Source of the DNA: Ficedula albicollis
Lineage: Eukaryota > Chordata > Aves > Passeriformes > Muscicapidae
NCBI RefSeq assembly: GCF_000247815.1
Contig: NC_021700.1
Coordinates: 24,033,975 to 24,097,974, forward strand
Direction of reading: 5' to 3'
Length of the DNA: 64,000 nucleotides
The notes beneath the pieces were generated by a model that saw only the letters and a list, made by a program, of their open reading frames with translations, did not search any database and was not told the origin of the DNA. Of this stretch, positions 57,785-64,000 are shown piece by piece. The translations under genes were made by a program, and so were the position numbers. Numbering within the stretch: the stretch's first letter is position 1; each line of letters starts with the position of its first letter.

Positions 57785-58110
57785 TAAACAGTGTGAAGAA
57801 GATGGATCTAGGCTTCTTCTCTGCGGTGCCAAGCAAATAGAACAAGAGGCAATGGGCAGACACAGACACACAGGAAATTCCACCTGAACATGAGGAAGAA
57901 GAGCTTCTTTACTGTGAGGTTGACTGAGCCCTGGAACAGATTGCCCGGAGCGGGTGTGGAGTCTCCCTCCCTGGGGATACTCATGAGCTGCCTGGACACA
58001 GCTCTGTGCCGTGTGGTCCAGGGTGACCTCTCCAGCAGGGAGGTTGGGCCAGGTGAGATCCACCGCGGTCCCTTCCAGCCTGGCCCATCCCGGGGTTCTG
58101 TGATTCCGCG
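57785..58110 (+). mobile_element. CR1 LINE, 5'-truncated 3' end (copy B)
   Basis: This second CR1 fragment is in the same orientation, 270 bases downstream of copy A. Diagnostic parts are aggaaattccacctgaacat, tttactgtgaggttgactga, gtcccttccagcctggccc and the terminus ttctgtgattccg. Its sequence differs from copy A, so it belongs to another CR1 subfamily or insertion. It is non-functional. Confidence 0.88.
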
Positions 58111-58114
58111 AAGG

Positions 58115-59836
<1,722 letters not shown>

Positions 59837-59894
59837 GTGAGGCGGCTCTCTGCGGAGCCCACGGCTTGGGGCGAGCGGTGCCGTGCGGTCGGGA

Positions 59895-60058
59895 TGCGCT
59901 GGGCCGCGGCCTTTCCCCCTGGGTGGGTCTAGGCCCCGCATGGGCCGTGCTCCGGGCCGGGTCTCGGCCTGGGAGGATTCGGGCTGGTAGAACGTATTAC
60001 GGGCGTGGTAGAAGAGAAACAGGGGAGATGGGAAAGCACAGAGGAACCTCAAGGACTG
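59895..60058 (+). repeat. 164-base tandem duplication in WDR41 intron 1, copy 1
   Basis: The unit starting tgcgctgggccgcggccttt is repeated at an offset of 164 bases. The copies share gtctcggcctgggaggattc and differ at a few sites (acgtatt/acttatt, ggtaga/cctcga, gagatg/gaggtg). It lies immediately 3' of exon 1 in the CpG island. Confidence 0.92.
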
Positions 60059-60224
60059 TGCGCTGGGCCGCGGCCTTTCCCCCTGGGTGGGTCTAGGCCC
60101 CGCATGGGCCGTGCTCCGGGCCGGGTCTCGGCCTGGGAGGATTCGGGCTGGTAGAACTTATTACGGGCGTCCTCGAAGAGAAACAGGGGAGGTGGGAAAG
60201 CACAGAGGAACCTCAAGGACTGTG
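60059..60224 (+). repeat. 164-base tandem duplication in WDR41 intron 1, copy 2
   Basis: The second copy ends in ctcaaggactgtg, which runs straight on into the CR1 body. Copy 1 also ends with those CR1-like bases, so the duplication seems to have captured the first bases of the CR1 insertion. Confidence 0.9.
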
Positions 60225-60690
60225 TCCAGGTCCGGCACTTCAGTTCAGGGAAGACATTGAGATGCTGGAGCGTGCAGAGAGAAGGGCAGCAGAGGTTTGG
60301 ACCACAGGACCTCTTCGGAGTAGCTGAGGGATCTCGGGTGGTTTTGTCTTTGGGAAGAGGAGGCTTTGGGGAGATCTTGTCACTCTCTTCAGCTACCTGA
60401 AAGGAGGGTGTAGCCCTGGGGTTTGGTCTCTCCTCCCAGGCAACCAGGACAGACGAGGACACAGTCTCGAGCTGGAGAGATTCAGGCTGAGCCTCAGAAA
60501 TAATTTCTTCACAGGAAGAGTTATAAGATACTGGAATGGAATGCTCAGGGAGGTAGTGGAATCACCATCCTTTGAGGTGTTTAAGGACTGGACGTGGCAC
60601 TCAGTGCCGTGGTCTAGTTGACAGGATGGTGTTTGTCTTAGATTTGGCTCGATCTCAGACATCTTTCCCAAGCTAATTAGTTCTGTGAAC
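60200..60690 (+). mobile_element. CR1 LINE, 5'-truncated 3' end (copy C)
   Basis: CR1-type sequence includes gacattgagatgctggagcg, cagctacctgaaaggagggt, tctcctcccaggcaaccagg, ataatttcttcacagg and a decayed terminus (gctaattagttctgtgaa). It is inserted in sense orientation in WDR41 intron 1. It has no intact reading frame and is non-functional. Confidence 0.88.
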
Positions 60691-63600
60691 AGCAGAACGA
60701 ACAAGCTAAGCTCCTGCTCGGGAGTTATGGTGTGTAGCTTACATGAATTCTTGTAAGTTTTGCCTTCAGGACTCTGAAGTCGATAAAGTAAGTTATAAGC
60801 AGTAAGTTGTTTTTTGTGTTTGTACTACTAGTTTGTAGTAGTTTTCCAGCAGTTCTTCTTAGTTTCTCATCCACGAAATATGCTTTGTTATGGAGTGCAC
60901 TATACACTGACATCCTTGCTGCTGCTCAGATTTAGAGCAATGCTGCTGAATTGGAGAGAGAAATTCGTAGAATTTTCATGTCTCTAAGAGTCTGCTGAAG
61001 TGCTCAGTGTGAATTTAACAATAGTTGATTAAAAGTATTGCTGTGGTCCATACACTTAGTGCTTTTGTAATCTAGGCGAGTATGAGGAAATAATTATTTT
61101 TCAGCTGCTGTTCATGAGCAAGTCATGCCAATATCATGGTTGACTTCAAAGATCAGTACTTAATTTGAGTCTGCACCAGGTTGGAATGACAATGTGTGGG
61201 AATACCTCTGATGTTTGTCATCAGTCAGAATGCCAGTTGGATTGCAGTCATATTTGCTGGTTTGTGTGCAGTTGTTTTTAGAAGAAGCATAGGGAATACA
61301 ATGCAGTTTTCTAAGGTGCCCTAGAAAACTGCCTTGTTATGTGTCCCTCTGCAAAGTTTAGGCTCTGGCTTTGGTTTATATACTGTGATTTAATAAAGCA
61401 TGAGCGTGAATCAAGGTGTAGCCTGCTTCTTCCATTCTACCATTCATGCCTTGGTTAAATCCAGTCCACAGGACTTTTGTTCTCATTGCTTTGTTCTCAC
61501 AGCGTTCTGGAATGAATAGTAATAATTTTGCTTCTCAATGGAAAATCTGAAGAACGAGTATTGCTGAGGGTTAGTCCCAAGACTTTCCCGCCCACCACTG
61601 CGTCATGTAGTATTGTTTCATCTAGTAATCTTTGTCAGCATGAGTTCTTCAACAGGCAAGAAAGCCCGCAGCAGTGTGTGGGCTGTGGGCTTACAGTGTT
61701 TGTTTCCTGTGGTGTGGCTTCAGACAGATAGGTTAGAGAGGCATTGCACCGGGTGAATAGAGGAAGCCTCTGGCAAAGCTGTCCTAAGTTTGTGAAATGG
61801 AAATTTCTCCTTACCCATTATCTTTTTTTTTTTTAAACTGTGGAATTGGAAGTAGTTTCGACTTAAGGTCCTGAATCTCTTCAGTTCGTGGCCAGCCATC
61901 TTAGACAGGGTGGCTCTGGTAGTGGGAGCACTTAAGTGCAGGAGCATCATGCATGCCGCATGATCCATAGATCAGTATTCCTGTGTACTCTTATGTCCAT
62001 GTTTTTCATGAATTGCTTTTGGAAATTCCACTTTTTAAATGCTTCACGTTATGGAAGTTACCGGAAGTTTTGAGGTTGAGATGAATATTTTGGTTTGTTT
62101 TTTTTTTTTGATTACTGTAGTGTTCCTTACAGGTCATGCATAAAAATATGCATATTGGGGATAGATTATATTAACATCAGCATCCAACTTTTACTGCCAA
62201 AAACTTGGTGTTGCTACAGGAGAGTCCAGTTAGAGGTTTATATAAAAAAATAGATTTCTTCAGAGAAAGAATGCTCATGTAACCCAACACTTGGGTAAAT
62301 ATTAATAAATTAATGAATATTAATGATCTGAAGAGACTATAACTTGTATGACATTTCTGGGGAAAAAGGTGGGTTTTTTCTCATCTGTAAGTACCTTATC
62401 AGCACTGTACCTTTAAGTATCCACAGGTACTATTAGAATTAGGATTAGACGTGTTCTTCAAAACAAATAGAACCATCTTGAATTGAATATGAAGCGACAT
62501 CAGACTGTAGAATTGGGCTGTTAGTGATACAAATTCTGAGTTTTTCAGAATGGTTTTTAAATTGTTTTCTGAATGCATGTTTTTTGAGTGCAGTATTGCT
62601 AATATACTGAGATTTCCTTAGGATTTTTAGAACTCTTTTTTTTTTAAGGAATGTCTTGATTAGCTATTGATGGATAAACTCCAGGTTTTTTAATTTGTTG
62701 TTACAGCAGGCAGATTCTACTTGCGTTATTTTAAGGGGGAGCTGCTATTCTCTTGTGATTGCATAAAATAAGGAGCAGTTGGTTCATGAAATGCTTCAGG
62801 TAGCACAAAACCAAGATAAAATCACAAGAGCTTAATTTTAAAATTAAGAACTCTGAATTTTTAAAATAACCTTTCTTCCCATGCATGTTTATTAACTAGG
62901 TCATTCTTAGTTTCTGAAGAAAATTATCATTGTGCCAATATCAAAGTAATAGAAAATAATTTATTAACCCTGCAAGAAAAAGTTCATGTTTCTGAGCATA
63001 ACTTGTTTGTCTTTCATGTGGTTACCTGTCGTGTGCTGGATGTTGTACTGTTTTTACAATGTACATTCTGTTGAAGTTCTCAAAGAAAGGACAGTCTTGG
63101 AAATAGTATGGTGTTGAGTGTTGTGTGAAATAAATCTAGAGGGAAGAGAGTTCTGTCAGTAACTACTGAGTTACTACTGAGTTATTTAGATGTTTTTTTA
63201 AAAAATAATGTGTGACAACAAGCTGTTCCAGAATATTTAAGACCTTAATTACAAAAAAGTTGTCTTGAAATAAAATGATGATTGAGATCGGCAGAACTAT
63301 TCTGCCTTGAAAATGCAGTTCTATGCAGTATTTTATTGACCCTGCCTAGTGATCAGCTTGCTCCAAGTGATTGATTGTTCTTTTAATTAATAGTCTAGTT
63401 GGGGGTAATTGCAAATGCTGTTCTATAAAATGATTAATCATTCTCTGTTTTTTAAAGTGGTTTGCTTTGGTATTTTGAGAATAGAGTACCAATGGGTGAT
63501 TTATATATTATGGAACAGAACAGCATTTGTTCTTATTTGTTTTAAATATGTTGTCTTTATATAGGATTTAAGAAATTGAACAGTAGATGAAAGCTATGAC

Positions 63601-63972
63601 AAGTTCACAGCCATTTTTTTAGAGGTATAATTTAAAGAAAAACTGAATGTATGGTGAATTGAGTCATGAAGCTGGCTTCACACGACAGCTTATAACTGAG
63701 CTGGGTTTTCATCTCACTGTATCAGCGATCAAATTGGTACAAAATGTTTTTGTTGAACAGAAAATGCTATATCATAATTTAAAATGCTGTAGAAAGCTAT
63801 TATTACATGAAATAACAGGAAATTGTATTTTATAATGATTTTCATTAAGGCAAAATGGTATTTCAGAAACTTCACGTGTGAGTCTTGTGTAGATTGTTAG
63901 ACATTACAAAGACCTGATGAAGATAATTATGTTAGTACAAAATAAATTTACTTCCTTTTGTATGAATTTTAG

Positions 63973-64000
63973 AAATCTTCTGTACAGACAATTGGTGAAG
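63973..64000 (+). CDS. WDR41: WDR41 exon 2, first 28 bases (runs off the window)
   Basis: After the acceptor ag at 63971-63972 the sequence reads KSSVQTIGE plus one base. It continues WDR41 directly after the exon 1 residues GGREPQGLAE (human: KSPLQTIGEE in the same place, from memory). The phase-0 junction and residue match in such a short space, together with synteny, make this convincing. WD40 repeats would follow outside the window. Confidence 0.87.

Larger units (their letters stand above)
59837..63972 (+). other. WDR41: WDR41 intron 1
   Basis: The phase-0 intron has a gtgagg donor and ends in ttttag at 63972. It is CpG-rich for about 350 bases, then AT-rich. It contains the 164-base tandem duplication (59895-60224), a CR1 fragment (about 60200-60690), and otherwise plain sequence with T-runs near 61828, 62099 and 62637. 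No other exon was recognised. Confidence 0.85.

Overview
This window is vertebrate, almost certainly bird, genomic DNA. It holds parts of two recognisable genes on the + strand. OTP (orthopedia homeobox) has exons 1 and 2 at 3928-3964 and 4953-5362. WDR41 has the end of exon 1 at 59807-59836 and the first 28 bases of exon 2 at 63973-64000. The OTP-WDR41 order and orientation match the arrangement I know from other vertebrates. Bird origin is inferred from three CR1 retrotransposon 3' ends, an avian-type retroviral LTR fragment, few other repeats, and compact GC-rich islands in an AT-rich background. I cannot name the species.

Layout. 1-3282: OTP upstream flank with CpG-rich patches at about 160-360, 1200-1560 and 2700-3282. 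3928-5362: OTP exons 1 and 2. 5363 to about 9200: OTP intron 2, largely AT-rich with homeodomain and octamer-like motifs. 8993-12535: a GC-rich zone cut up by five long G tracts; OTP exon 3 should lie here but is not readable. 12557-56206: about 44 kb with no recognisable gene. It contains a 1,305-bp tandem duplication (33113-35718), several minisatellite-like duplications, an orphan CpG island (42180-42700) and a 438-bp pyrimidine tract (42744-43181). 56207-58110: LTR and CR1 remnants. 58437-59836: WDR41 promoter island and exon 1. 59837-63972: WDR41 intron 1.

The most unusual signal is technical. Eleven runs of pure G, 24 to 1,440 bases each and about 5.1 kb in total, all lie on the + strand and none is poly-C. 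One run (4018-4041) directly follows AGATCGGAAGAGC, the common start of Illumina TruSeq adapters. Adapter followed by poly-G is the signature of no-signal calls in two-colour sequencing, so these tracts are best read as assembly or gap-fill artefacts over hard-to-sequence GC-rich DNA. They hide the likely OTP promoter, OTP exon 3 (with the homeodomain recognition helix), and the WDR41 start codon and promoter. All polyglycine or polyproline reading frames follow from these tracts and are not genes.

I found no CRISPR array, operon, tRNA, rRNA or undescribed protein system. The remaining items of interest are regulatory or structural candidates and the tandem duplications.
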